A stretch of DNA of 64,000 bases from Caldilineaceae bacterium (GTDB lineage: Bacteria > Chloroflexota > Anaerolineae > Caldilineales > Caldilineaceae), in contig JALSIX010000038.1 in NCBI GenBank assembly GCA_026989655.1, positions 1 to 64,000 of the forward strand. The letters run 5' to 3'. The position numbers and the translations under genes are program-made. The number at the start of each line of letters is the position of its first letter. Position 1 is the first letter of the stretch. Below the pieces are notes generated by a model. The model saw only the letters and a list, made by a program, of their open reading frames with translations. It had not been told where the DNA came from and searched no databases. Positions 38,595 through 47,254 of the stretch are shown piece after piece.

Positions 38595-38623
38595 ACCACC
38601 ATCCACACAGGAGGGCCGACCCG

Positions 38624-39928
38624 ATGGATCGCCAAGCCATCCTCGAGAGACAGCGGCGGCATCTCTGGCCCAACCACATCCTCTACTACACGGAGCCCTT
38701 GCCCCTGGATCGCGGCGAAGGCCTCTACGTGTGGGATGTGGAGGGGAACCGCTATCTGGACTTCTTCGGGGGCATCCTGACCACCAGCGTGGGCCACAAC
38801 AACCCCAGGGTCACCCAGCGCATCCACGAGCAGGTGGACAAGATCCTCCACACCTCCACCCTCTATCCCCACGAGAACCACGTGGCCCTGGCCGAGAAGC
38901 TGGCCGCGATCACGCCGGGCGAGCTGGACACCTTCTACTTCGGCACCTCGGGCACGGACGCGGACGAGACCGCGGTGATCCTGGCCAAGGTCCACACCGG
39001 CTACCAGGAGGTCATCGCGTTGCGCCATGGCTACAGCGGCCGCTCGCCCATGGCCATGGCCCTGACGGGGCAGGCCCCCTGGCGCATCGGGGGCACCCAT
39101 GTGGTGGGGATCAAGCACGCGCTGAACCCCTACTGCTATCGTTGCCCCCTGAAGATGACCTATCCACAGTGTGGCGTGGCCTGTGCCGAGGATGTGGAGG
39201 AGACCATCCGCACCACCACCTCCGGCCGCATCGCGGCCTTCATCGCGGAACCCATCCAGGGGGTGGGCGGCTTCATCACCCCGCCCCCGGAGTACTTCGC
39301 CATTGTCCAGGAGATCGTCCACCGCTACGGCGGTCTCCTGATCATCGACGAGGTGCAGACGGGCTTTGGCCGCACCGGCACCTACTGGTGGGGGATCGAG
39401 CACTCGGGGGTGGTGCCCGATGTCCTGACCATGGCCAAGGGCATCGCCAATGGGCTGCCCCTCTCGGCCACGGCCACCACCCCGGAGCTCGCGGCCAGCA
39501 TGGCCGATGCAGGGCTCACCATCAGCACCTTCGGCGGCAACCCGGTCTCTCTGGCCGCGGCCCTGGGCACCCTGGAGGCCCTGCACCAGGAGGCCCCACC
39601 GGAGCGGACCCAGGTGGTGGGCGATCGCCTGCGTCGGGGGCTGGAGGCGCTTCAGGAGAAGTACCCGCTGATCGGGGATGTCCGGGGGCGGGGTCTCATG
39701 CAGGGGGTAGAGCTGGTGGTGGACCGGTCCACCAAGGAGCCGGCGCCCAGGCACGTGAACGCGCTCTTCGACATCACCCGCCAGATGGGCCTGTTGATCG
39801 GCAAGGGCGGGCTCTACGGCAATGTGCTGCGCATCGCGCCGCCTCTGACTGCCACCGAGGAGCACGTGGACGAGGCCCTGGAGAAGCTGGACCAAGCGTT
39901 CGCCCGGGTCCAGGAGATGGCCCTGTAG
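38624..39928 (+). CDS. Class III aminotransferase 2 (AGXT2-like)
   Basis: The 434-residue PLP enzyme has FYFGTSGTDADETAVILAKVHTGYQ, ALRHGYSGRSPMAMALTG, LIIDEVQTGFGRTGTYWWG and the PLP lysine in VLTMAKGIANGLPLS. A Cys-rich loop CYRCPLKMTYPQCGVAC and the overall pattern match alanine-glyoxylate/beta-aminoisobutyrate aminotransferases of the AGXT2 group. CACAGGAGG lies upstream of the ATG, 29 bases after aminotransferase 1. It is the last gene of the lrp-pot run on this strand before a divergent gene. Confidence 0.88.
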   Translation: MDRQAILERQRRHLWPNHILYYTEPLPLDRGEGLYVWDVEGNRYLDFFGGILTTSVGHNNPRVTQRIHEQVDKILHTSTLYPHENHVALAEKLAAITPGELDTFYFGTSGTDADETAVILAKVHTGYQEVIALRHGYSGRSPMAMALTGQAPWRIGGTHVVGIKHALNPYCYRCPLKMTYPQCGVACAEDVEETIRTTTSGRIAAFIAEPIQGVGGFITPPPEYFAIVQEIVHRYGGLLIIDEVQTGFGRTGTYWWGIEHSGVVPDVLTMAKGIANGLPLSATATTPELAASMADAGLTISTFGGNPVSLAAALGTLEALHQEAPPERTQVVGDRLRRGLEALQEKYPLIGDVRGRGLMQGVELVVDRSTKEPAPRHVNALFDITRQMGLLIGKGGLYGNVLRIAPPLTATEEHVDEALEKLDQAFARVQEMAL

Positions 39929-40016
39929 CTCGGCCATCCGGTCTCGGGGGCAGAGACGAGCTGGGGAGGACAGGGACCCTCGGCCAGGGCCTCCATGCCC
40001 TCCCCAGGAAGGCGGA

Positions 40017-40550
40017 TCAGGCCGGCTGGGTCTCCCGAGCCAGGGCCTGGATGAGGGCCGGCAGGAAGGCCGGGAGATCTGCGGGGGTACGGGAGGTGAT
40101 CAGGGGGCCGTCCACCACCACCGGCTCGTCCACGTAGGTGGCCCCGGCGTTCACCAGGTCGTCCTTGATGGCGTAGAAGCAGGTGGCCCGCTTCCCCTGG
40201 AGGATCCCCGCGCTGATGAGGACCCAGGGCCCGTGGCAGATGGCGGCCACCACGCCGCCCCGGCGGTACACCCCTCGCACCAGGTCCAACACCGGGGGAA
40301 AGCGGCGCAGCCGGTCCGGCGCGTAGCCGCCGGGGACCACCACCGCGTTGAACTCCTCGGGGCGGGTTTGGACCGCGGCCTCAGTGGCTGTGGCCGGATA
40401 GCCGTGCTTGCTGCGGTAGGTCTTGGCCTCTGGGCCGATCAGATGTACTTCGGCGCCGGCCTCCACCAGGCGATAGTAGGGATACCAGAGCTCCAGATCC
40501 TCGTACAGGTCCTCCGCCAGGACTGCGACGCGTTTGCCCTTGAGATCCAT
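40017..40550 (-). CDS. DJ-1/PfpI-family protein
   Basis: This 177-residue protein of the glutamine-amidotransferase-like DJ-1/PfpI superfamily has its nucleophile elbow at C105 in GGVVAAICHGPWVL and the acidic partner in the N-terminal AEDLYEDLELWYPYYRL region. Members act as deglycases/chaperones or proteases under stress. AAGGAGGTG precedes the ATG. It is the only minus-strand gene inside the amine island, and might cope with reactive aldehydes made by the oxidase, which is speculation. Confidence 0.9.
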   Translation of the reverse strand: MDLKGKRVAVLAEDLYEDLELWYPYYRLVEAGAEVHLIGPEAKTYRSKHGYPATATEAAVQTRPEEFNAVVVPGGYAPDRLRRFPPVLDLVRGVYRRGGVVAAICHGPWVLISAGILQGKRATCFYAIKDDLVNAGATYVDEPVVVDGPLITSRTPADLPAFLPALIQALARETQPA

Positions 40551-40736
40551 GGTACACCTCCTTGGCCCTCGGGGCCGATCGGGGTGGATGGGGCCATCCA
40601 CCCAAGGGAAGACATGGATGGACCGGACAGGCTGCAGGATCCCGGGGACGGCTCGCGCCTCACCGCGCCCGCCTGGCCTCCGGTATACCAGCCAGTCCAG
40701 TATGCCGGAGCGCCCGGGCCCGGATCCATCAGGCCT

Positions 40737-40766
40737 ATTATACGAGGTCCACGGCACATCGGTCTA
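40737..40766 (-). promoter_or_regulatory. Predicted promoter of the PfpI gene
   Basis: On the minus strand a perfect TATAAT (40737-40742) with TAGACC 18 bases upstream. The same bases read TATTAT on the plus strand, so the element could also serve the divergent aminotransferase 3 gene, though no plus-strand -35 is evident. Confidence 0.45.
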
Positions 40767-40798
40767 CATCGATCTCAGCATGTGGGAGGCACAGGCGT

Positions 40799-42136
40799 AT
40801 GCCCACCATTCGACGGGTCACCGAGATCCCAGGACCCCGCAGCCGGGCGCTTGTGGCCCGCCGGGAGGCGGCTTCCTCTCGAGGAGCGGCCAAGTTGACC
40901 CCCATCGCGGTGGCCTCGGCCCAAGGGGCCGCCGTCACGGACGTGGACGGCAACGTGCTCCTGGACTTTGCCGGTGGCATCGGCGCCCTGGCCGTGGGCC
41001 ACTGTCCGCCCGAGGTGGTGGAGGCCCTGCAACGTCAGGCCGCTCGGCTCATCCACATGTGCGCCATCGTCGGCACCTATGAGCCCTACGTCCAGGTCTG
41101 CGAGCTGCTCAACCAGGTGGCGCCCGGGGACTTTCCCAAGAAGTCGGTGCTGGTGAACAGCGGCGCGGAGGCCGTGGAGGCCGCGGTGAAGATCGCCCGG
41201 GCCTATACCGGCCGCCAGGCCGTGGTGGTCTTCGAGGGGGCCTACCACGGACGCACCAACCTGACCATGGCCATGACCAGCAAGTGGGCCCTGTTCAAGA
41301 AGGGGTTCGGCCCCTTCGCGCCCGAGATCTACCGGCTGCCCTTCCCCAACCTCTATCGACGCCCCGAGGAGATGAGCGCGGAGGGCTTCGTGGAATGGAG
41401 CGTGGCCCAGCTGGAGCAGGCATTCGTCTCCTTCGTGGACCCCTCCGCGGTGGCCGCGGTGGTCATCGAGCCGATCCAGGGCGAGGCGGGCTTCGTGCCC
41501 GTGCCGCCCCGCTTCCTGGAGCGGCTCCGGGACCTGTGCCACCAACATGGCATTCTCCTCATCGCGGACGAGATCCAGTGTGGCATGGGCCGCACCGGCC
41601 GCCTCTTCGCGGTGGAACACTACGGCGTGGTCCCGGATCTGATCACCACGGCCAAGTCTCTGGCGGCGGGCATGCCCCTGGCCGCGGTCACCGGCCGGGC
41701 CGAGGTGATGGATGCCCCCCACCCCGGCGGCCTGGGAGGCACCTACAGCGGCAACCCCCTGGCCTGTGTGGCCGCGATCCAGGCCATCCAGACCCTCCGG
41801 CGACCGGAGTTCCTGGCTCGGGCCCAGGCGATCGGCCGGCGAATGCGGGAACATCTGTCCCGGATCCAGCGCAGACATCCCCACCGCATCGGGGATGTGC
41901 GGGGGCTGGGGCCCATGCTGGTCATGGAGCTGGTGCAGGATCCCACCACCAAGCAGCCGGACCCCGAGGCCACCAACGCCATCACCGCGGCCACCCTGCG
42001 TCGCGGCCTCATCACCATTCGGGCAGGGCTGCACAGCAACTGTGTCCGCTTCCTCCCGCCCCTGACCATCCGGGATGAGGAGCTCGACGAGGGCATGGGC
42101 GTGTTGGCGGAGGCCGTGGACGAGGTCCTGGCCTGA
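40799..42136 (+). CDS. 4-aminobutyrate aminotransferase-like class III enzyme 3
   Basis: The 445-residue PLP enzyme is very close in pattern to GabT: VLVNSGAEAVEAAVKIARAYTGR, VFEGAYHGRTNLTMAMTSK, IEPIQGEAGFVPVPP, LIADEIQCGMGRTGR and the PLP lysine in LITTAKSLAAGMPLA. It would convert GABA (or a 5- or 6-carbon omega-amino acid) to the semialdehyde. ATG at 40799 is preceded by GGGAGG; the frame is open further upstream but without conservation. It leads a second plus-strand group with the C45 and GNAT genes. Confidence 0.9.
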   Translation: MPTIRRVTEIPGPRSRALVARREAASSRGAAKLTPIAVASAQGAAVTDVDGNVLLDFAGGIGALAVGHCPPEVVEALQRQAARLIHMCAIVGTYEPYVQVCELLNQVAPGDFPKKSVLVNSGAEAVEAAVKIARAYTGRQAVVVFEGAYHGRTNLTMAMTSKWALFKKGFGPFAPEIYRLPFPNLYRRPEEMSAEGFVEWSVAQLEQAFVSFVDPSAVAAVVIEPIQGEAGFVPVPPRFLERLRDLCHQHGILLIADEIQCGMGRTGRLFAVEHYGVVPDLITTAKSLAAGMPLAAVTGRAEVMDAPHPGGLGGTYSGNPLACVAAIQAIQTLRRPEFLARAQAIGRRMREHLSRIQRRHPHRIGDVRGLGPMLVMELVQDPTTKQPDPEATNAITAATLRRGLITIRAGLHSNCVRFLPPLTIRDEELDEGMGVLAEAVDEVLA

Positions 42137-42181
42137 AGGGCCGCGGGCCCCGGGAAGCCCATTCTGGGGCTGCGGGTCCAG

Positions 42182-42192
42182 TGTGGTATCCT
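42182..42192 (+). promoter_or_regulatory. Possible extended -10 ahead of the C45 gene
   Basis: TGTGGTATCCT (-10 TATCCT with the TGNG extension) in the 174-base spacer after aminotransferase 3. No clear -35. Read-through from upstream is equally possible. Confidence 0.25.
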
Positions 42193-42310
42193 GATGGACA
42201 GGGGAGGGCCCCGGCGAGCACGGCGTCCAGGGCCTTGCTCTCTGGGCCAGGCCGCTCTCCCGCCCCATTCTCGGAACCGTTCGACCACTCTGCCAGGAGG
42301 ACATGGGCCG

Positions 42311-43399
42311 ATGCCCCCACTGCGTGTGTTGGAACTGGAGGGAGACCACTACCGGATGGGCGCGCTCCATGGCCAGGCACACCGGGAGGCCATCCGGGAG
42401 TACACCGAGAGCCGGATCGCCCTGGCCATGGGGGGAAGCTGGACGGGGCATCCGCTCTCCCGGGAGGAGGTGATGGCCCTGGCCGAGGCCTGCATCCCCC
42501 CACACCGGGCCTACGCGCCGGAGTTGGTGGAGGAGCTCCAGGGCCTGGCCGATGCCACCGGGCTCACCCTGGCCGAGCTGCTCGTCACCAACGGCTTCAC
42601 CGACTTTGTGGACCTGGTCTATGCCCACGGAAGGCAGCACCGGGCCCCCACCGTCCACACCGCGGAGGACTGCACCGCGTTCATCGTCCCGGGCTGCCGG
42701 GCGGTGGATGGGCACGGCCTCCTGGGCCAGACCTGGGACATGCACGCGGACTCCACCCGCTACGTGATCCTGCTCCGCTGCCGGCCGACGGGGGAGCCCG
42801 CCTGCCTGGTCTTCACCGTGACGGGATGCATCGGCATGATCGGCATGAACGAGGCCGGCATCGCGGTGGGGATCAACAACCTGCCGGCCGGCGACGGCCA
42901 GGTGGGGGTCACCTGGCCCTTTGTGGTGCGCAAGGCCCTGCAGCAGTCGGACATCGACGCGGCCCTGCGCTGCGTGACCGAGGCCCCCCTGGCCGGGGCC
43001 CACAACTATCTGCTCCTCGACGGCAACGGCCGGGGATACAACGTGGAGGCCTTCCCCACCTACACCCATGTGACGCCCCTGGAGGACGACCCCCTGGTCC
43101 ACACGAACCACTGTCTGGCCGCCCCCACCCAGGCGCGAAGCCGGCCCCGGTTGCCCCAATCCCAGGCCAGCAGCGAGGCGCGACTGGCCAGGGCCTCCCA
43201 GCTCCTGGCCCCAGGTGGTCTCCCCGTGGGCGTGGACGATCTCATGGCCCTGACCCGGGATCCGGTCATCTCGGTGCGGGCTCAACCGCCCCTGGAGGTG
43301 GAGAGCTGTGGCGCGGCCATCATGCGGCCGGCCACCCGGGATCTCTGGGCCCTCTGGGGGCGTCCTGCGGAGAACGAGTACGAGCATTTTCGGCTGTAG
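42311..43399 (+). CDS. C45-family autoproteolytic acyltransferase/hydrolase
   Basis: This 362-residue Ntn-hydrolase is related to fungal acyl-CoA:6-aminopenicillanic acid acyltransferase (peptidase family C45). Seen: the N-terminal GDHYRMGALHGQAHREAI, the self-cleavage/nucleophile Cys121 in AEDCTAFIV, DGHGLLGQTWDMH, and GMIGMNEAGIAVGINNL. After self-cleavage Cys121 would be the N-terminal nucleophile that makes or breaks an amide bond. In an amine-catabolism neighbourhood it may hydrolyse or form N-acyl amines; in bacteria the true substrates are mostly unknown. Confidence 0.85.
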   Translation: MPPLRVLELEGDHYRMGALHGQAHREAIREYTESRIALAMGGSWTGHPLSREEVMALAEACIPPHRAYAPELVEELQGLADATGLTLAELLVTNGFTDFVDLVYAHGRQHRAPTVHTAEDCTAFIVPGCRAVDGHGLLGQTWDMHADSTRYVILLRCRPTGEPACLVFTVTGCIGMIGMNEAGIAVGINNLPAGDGQVGVTWPFVVRKALQQSDIDAALRCVTEAPLAGAHNYLLLDGNGRGYNVEAFPTYTHVTPLEDDPLVHTNHCLAAPTQARSRPRLPQSQASSEARLARASQLLAPGGLPVGVDDLMALTRDPVISVRAQPPLEVESCGAAIMRPATRDLWALWGRPAENEYEHFRL

Positions 43400-43461
43400 G
43401 GCCCGGCTCGGGGAGCGGCTGCCCGGTTCCCGGGCCGGCTGGGAAGGGAGGAGATGGGAGC

Positions 43462-44088
43462 ATGGCGGTGGAGATCGTCAACATCCGACCGGAGTTCGCC
43501 GAGGCCCTGGAGGAGCTGCAGCGGGTGTGCTATCCGACCCTGGGCTCGGAGGAGCTGATGCGGGCCGAGCACTTCCTCAGCCACTGTCGGATCTTCCCCG
43601 AGGGAGACTTCGTGGCCCTGGTGGACGGGAAGGTGGTGGGGCTTGGCTCCGGCTTCTTCACGGACTTCGACTTCGACAGCCCGCAGCACACCTTCCAGGA
43701 GATCATCGCGGGAGGATACTACACCAACCACGATCCAGAGGGCCCCTACTACTACGGCGGGGACATCAGCGTGCATCCGGACTACCGGGGACGGGGCATC
43801 GGCCGGCGCCTCTACGAGGCCCGGAAGGACCTGGTGCGCCGCTACAACCGCAAGGGCATCGTGGCCGGTGGGCTCCTGCCGGGCTATGCCCGATACAAGG
43901 GGCAGCTCTCGGTACAGGAGTACGTGGATCGGGTGGTCGCGGGCGAGATCTTCGATCCGACCCTGAGCTTCCAGCTTCGGAACGGCTTCGTGGTCAAGGG
44001 GCTCCTGCAGAACTACATCCAGGATCAAGCGTCGGACAACTGGTCCACCTTGATCTTCTGGCCCAACCCAGACTACCGGGCGTCCTGA
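43462..44088 (+). CDS. GNAT-family N-acetyltransferase
   Basis: The 208-residue product has the acetyl-CoA motif A as ISVHPDYRGRGIGRRLYEARKDL (around 110-132) after FVALVDGKVVGLGSGFF. The C-terminal 70 residues (LLPGYARYKGQLSVQEYVDRV, then LRNGFVVKGLLQNYIQD) resemble a subgroup of larger GNATs found near amidohydrolases. AAGGGAGGAG precedes the ATG. It could acetylate an amine handled by this island. Its 3' end overlaps the converging methyltransferase gene by 16 bases. Confidence 0.87.
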   Translation: MAVEIVNIRPEFAEALEELQRVCYPTLGSEELMRAEHFLSHCRIFPEGDFVALVDGKVVGLGSGFFTDFDFDSPQHTFQEIIAGGYYTNHDPEGPYYYGGDISVHPDYRGRGIGRRLYEARKDLVRRYNRKGIVAGGLLPGYARYKGQLSVQEYVDRVVAGEIFDPTLSFQLRNGFVVKGLLQNYIQDQASDNWSTLIFWPNPDYRAS

Positions 44089-45023
44089 TCCCCGGGAGGC
44101 TCCTGGGCGTCCTCCAGCCTCTCCAGAGCCAGCACCACGTACTCGGGGTCGATCTCGTAGCCCACGAAATGGCGTCCGGCCCGTCGGGCGGCCAGGGCCG
44201 TCTGGCCGCTGCCCATGAAGGGGTCCAGCACCACTTCGTCCGCGAAGGTGTAGAGCTGGATCAGCCGGTAGGGGAGCTCTACGGGGAAGGGGGCCGGGTG
44301 GCCCACCTTGCGGGCGGTGGCGGGCGGAAAGGTCCACACGCTCTTGGTGTATTCCAGGAACTCCTCCCGGGTGATGGTGGCCCGGCGTTCCCGGGCGGGG
44401 GCGTCCGGGGCCCCGGGGGCCCGGCGGCTGCGTCCGAAGCGTTGTTTGGAGAAGACCAGGATGTACTCGTGGACGTCCCGCAGGGTGGGGTTCGAGGGGG
44501 ACATCCAGCTTCCCCAGGCCGTGGAGGGGCTTGCGTGCCCGGCCTTGTTCCAGATGATCTCGCCCCGCATGAGGAAGCCCAGCCCCATCATCTGTTGGGC
44601 GATGAGCGCGTTCAGGGGGATGTAGGGCTTGCGCCCCAGATTGGCCACGTTGATGCAGGCCCGGCCTCCGGGGACCAACACCCGCCACACCTCCTGCCAC
44701 ACCCGTTCCAGGAAGGCCAGGTACTCCTCCAGGGTGAAGTCCGCGTCGTACTCCTTGCCCACGTTGTAGGGCGGGGAGGTGACCATCAGGTGGACGCTGC
44801 AGTCGGGCAGATGGGCCATCTGCTCCGCGCTGTGGCAGAAGATCCGGTCCAGGGCATGGGCCGGGATCGGGTTCTCCACCAGGGGGACCTTCTCCTCCTG
44901 GGGGAGGCCTTGGTAGAGGCGGCTGCTGTAGAAGAGGCTGGCGTCGTGGCTGGCTCGGCCCGGGGAGCCGAAGGCACTGGTCCGGGTGCCTCGACGCCCT
45001 GGCCGGCGGGATCGGGATTCCAT
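44073..45023 (-). CDS. Site-specific DNA methyltransferase, beta class (solitary)
   Basis: The 316-residue amino-methyltransferase has catalytic motif IV TSPPYN (S83-Y86) before SAM-binding motif I DPFMGSGQT (267-275), the order of beta-class N6-adenine/N4-cytosine enzymes. The region between contains EIIWNKAGHASPSTAWGSW and EYILVFSKQRFGR. No restriction endonuclease or specificity subunit is adjacent, so it is probably an orphan with a regulatory or repair role. It follows the histidine kinase by 10 bases, an unusual operon partner. Confidence 0.9.
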   Translation of the reverse strand: MESRSRRPGRRGTRTSAFGSPGRASHDASLFYSSRLYQGLPQEEKVPLVENPIPAHALDRIFCHSAEQMAHLPDCSVHLMVTSPPYNVGKEYDADFTLEEYLAFLERVWQEVWRVLVPGGRACINVANLGRKPYIPLNALIAQQMMGLGFLMRGEIIWNKAGHASPSTAWGSWMSPSNPTLRDVHEYILVFSKQRFGRSRRAPGAPDAPARERRATITREEFLEYTKSVWTFPPATARKVGHPAPFPVELPYRLIQLYTFADEVVLDPFMGSGQTALAARRAGRHFVGYEIDPEYVVLALERLEDAQEPPGDQDAR

Positions 45024-45033
45024 GCCCGGCCCT

Positions 45034-47097
45034 CTACGTTTCCTGGTTGGGCTGGCCGGCGGACAGGCGGGGATCGCGTTGGAGCATCTTCTCCAGGAGG
45101 GAGGCCAGCTCCTCTACCCGGATGGGCTTGGCCACGTAGGTGTCCATGCCCGCGGCCAGACAACGGTCTCGGTCCTCGGGCGACGCGGCCGCGGTCATGG
45201 CCACGATGGTGGGCTGCTGTTCGGGCGGCAGGCGGCGTCGGATCTCCCGGGCGGCCTGCAGCCCGTCCATCTCGGGCATGAAGAGGTCCATGAGCACGAT
45301 GTGGTAGGGGCGGCGCAACACCGCGTCCAGGGCCTCCTTCCCGGTGCTCACCAGATCGGGCCGGTAGCCCAGCCGTTCCAGGATCAGCCGGGTGACCCGT
45401 CGGTTCACGGGGTTGTCCTCCGCGACCAGGATCTGGGCCGGATAGCGGTGGCCCAGGGGCCGGTCCGGGGCTTGGGCCAGGGGCTGGGCCGCTGTCTGGG
45501 GCGTCTGCCGTTGGCCCACCACGTTGACCAGGGCCTGGTAGAGGTGGCGGGGCTTGATGGGCTTGTACAGGAACGCGGCCAGGTTCAGGTCCTGGACATG
45601 TTCCCGGACGTTCACGTTGCTCACGGAGGTGAACAGGACCAGGGGCAGTTGCTCGCCGCGGGGCAGCTCCCGGAGACGGCGGGCCAACATGAGGCCGTCC
45701 ATGTCGGGCATCTCCATGTCCAGGATGGCCAGGTGGAAGGGGCCTTCCTGGGCAAACCGATCCAGGGCCTCCTGGCCCGAGGTCGCGAGGATGGGCTCCA
45801 TGCCCCAGCGACGGGCCTGGGTCTCCAGGATGCTGCGGTTGGTCTGGTTGTCGTCCACGATGAGCACCCGTTTGCCGGTCAGCGGGGAGGCGCTGGGAGC
45901 CTCCTGGGAGTCCTGGGGGCTCTCCCGGACCACCAGCTCCACGGTGAAGTGGAACAGAGATCCCACACCGGGCTCGCTCTCCACCCACATGGTGCCGCCC
46001 ATCAGCTCGGCCAGCCGTTTGCTGATGGCCAGGCCCAGGCCCGTGCCGCCGTGCTGGCGGGCGGCCCCGGTGTTCCCCTGGGTGAAGGCCTGGAAGATGC
46101 GCTCCTGGTGTTCCGGCGGGATCCCCATGCCCGTGTCCCGCACCGCGAAGTGGAACAGGTAGCGGTCGTCGGCCTGGGGCTGGGCCGTGACCGAGACCAC
46201 CACCTCGCCCTGGGCGGTGAACTTCACCGCGTTGCTGAGCAGGTTGACCAGGATCTGCCGCAGCCGTCCCACGTCGCCCAGGAGCTGGGTGGGGACCGAG
46301 TCCGGGCGGACGTAGGCCAGCTCCAGCCCTTTGGCTGCGGCTGCGGCCGCGAAGAGGTCCAGGGTCTCCTCGATGGTCTGGACCAGATCGAAGGGCACGG
46401 GCCTCAGCTCCATGCGCCCGGCCTCGATCTTGGAGAAGTCCAGCACGTCGTTGACCAGGGCCAGCAGGGTCTCGCTGGCCTTGCGGATGGTCTCCACGAA
46501 CTCCTGTTGCTCCGGGGTCAGGGGCGTGCTCAGCAGGAGCCCGGTCATCCCCACGATGGCGTACATGGGGGTGCGGATCTCGTGGCTCATGCTGGCCAGG
46601 AACTCGGTCTTGAGCCGGGCCGCGGCCTCTGCGGCCTCCTTGGCGGCCAACAGTTCCTGGATGAGCTGTTGGTGTTCCGTCTGGTCGCGGAAGAGGAGCT
46701 GGACCCGATCGGGGTGCTCCGGTGGCAGGAGCCACATGCGCGCCTGGAAGACCTGGCCATCTCTCCGACGGGCCCGCACCTCTCGGGGAACGGGACGTCC
46801 TCTGTCCTGTTTGGCCCAGGCCCGGGCCATCTCCGCCAACACCTCCTGGAGGGGTGGATCCACCAGGAGGTGGGCCAGGGAGCGATCGGACGGGGGCATC
46901 TCCTCGGGCCAGCCGAAGAGCTGGCGGGCCGCCCAGTTGGCCCGACGCAGTCTCAGCGTTGGGCGGTCCAGCTCGATCCAGGCGTCGGGGTGCCCGTCCC
47001 ACAGGGGATCGGCGCCGATGGAGAGGGGGCTGCTCTCCTCCCCTTCGTCCGGACCGAATTGGGGTGCGGGGGCCGAGTGATTGGCTCTGGACGACAT
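45034..47097 (-). CDS. Hybrid sensor histidine kinase with two receiver domains
   Basis: The 687-residue cytoplasmic protein has a PAS-like sensor (about 35-140), a short coiled coil, a HisKA with phospho-accepting H172 (SMSHEIRTP), an HATPase domain (N-box near 285-292, DTGMGIP, GGTGLGLAISK), a receiver with D460 and a second receiver with D604. It has no membrane segments, so the signal is internal. There is no HPt domain or output domain; phosphate must pass to a separate HPt/regulator. I see no good ribosome binding site before ATG 47097. Confidence 0.93.
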   Translation of the reverse strand: MSSRANHSAPAPQFGPDEGEESSPLSIGADPLWDGHPDAWIELDRPTLRLRRANWAARQLFGWPEEMPPSDRSLAHLLVDPPLQEVLAEMARAWAKQDRGRPVPREVRARRRDGQVFQARMWLLPPEHPDRVQLLFRDQTEHQQLIQELLAAKEAAEAAARLKTEFLASMSHEIRTPMYAIVGMTGLLLSTPLTPEQQEFVETIRKASETLLALVNDVLDFSKIEAGRMELRPVPFDLVQTIEETLDLFAAAAAAKGLELAYVRPDSVPTQLLGDVGRLRQILVNLLSNAVKFTAQGEVVVSVTAQPQADDRYLFHFAVRDTGMGIPPEHQERIFQAFTQGNTGAARQHGGTGLGLAISKRLAELMGGTMWVESEPGVGSLFHFTVELVVRESPQDSQEAPSASPLTGKRVLIVDDNQTNRSILETQARRWGMEPILATSGQEALDRFAQEGPFHLAILDMEMPDMDGLMLARRLRELPRGEQLPLVLFTSVSNVNVREHVQDLNLAAFLYKPIKPRHLYQALVNVVGQRQTPQTAAQPLAQAPDRPLGHRYPAQILVAEDNPVNRRVTRLILERLGYRPDLVSTGKEALDAVLRRPYHIVLMDLFMPEMDGLQAAREIRRRLPPEQQPTIVAMTAAASPEDRDRCLAAGMDTYVAKPIRVEELASLLEKMLQRDPRLSAGQPNQET

Positions 47098-47111
47098 GCG
47101 GCAGCTACGCT

Positions 47112-47139
47112 TTGTGTGCAGAGGCTACGCGGGTACAAT
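47112..47139 (+). promoter_or_regulatory. Predicted promoter of the selenoprotein gene
   Basis: TTGTGT, 16 bases, TACAAT, in the divergent spacer between the histidine kinase gene and the selenoprotein gene. Leader about 109 bases. A second AT-rich element, TATCTT at 47231-47236, lies closer to the start but has no clear -35. Confidence 0.45.
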
Positions 47140-47254
47140 GGTCGGGAACCGGCTTCCATCCACCCAGGAGCCGAGACGGTGGACCGGGTACGGCTGGACG
47201 ACTTACTCCCCGACTTTTTCCGTATGCTGTTATCTTAACACATGAGGTGAATCC

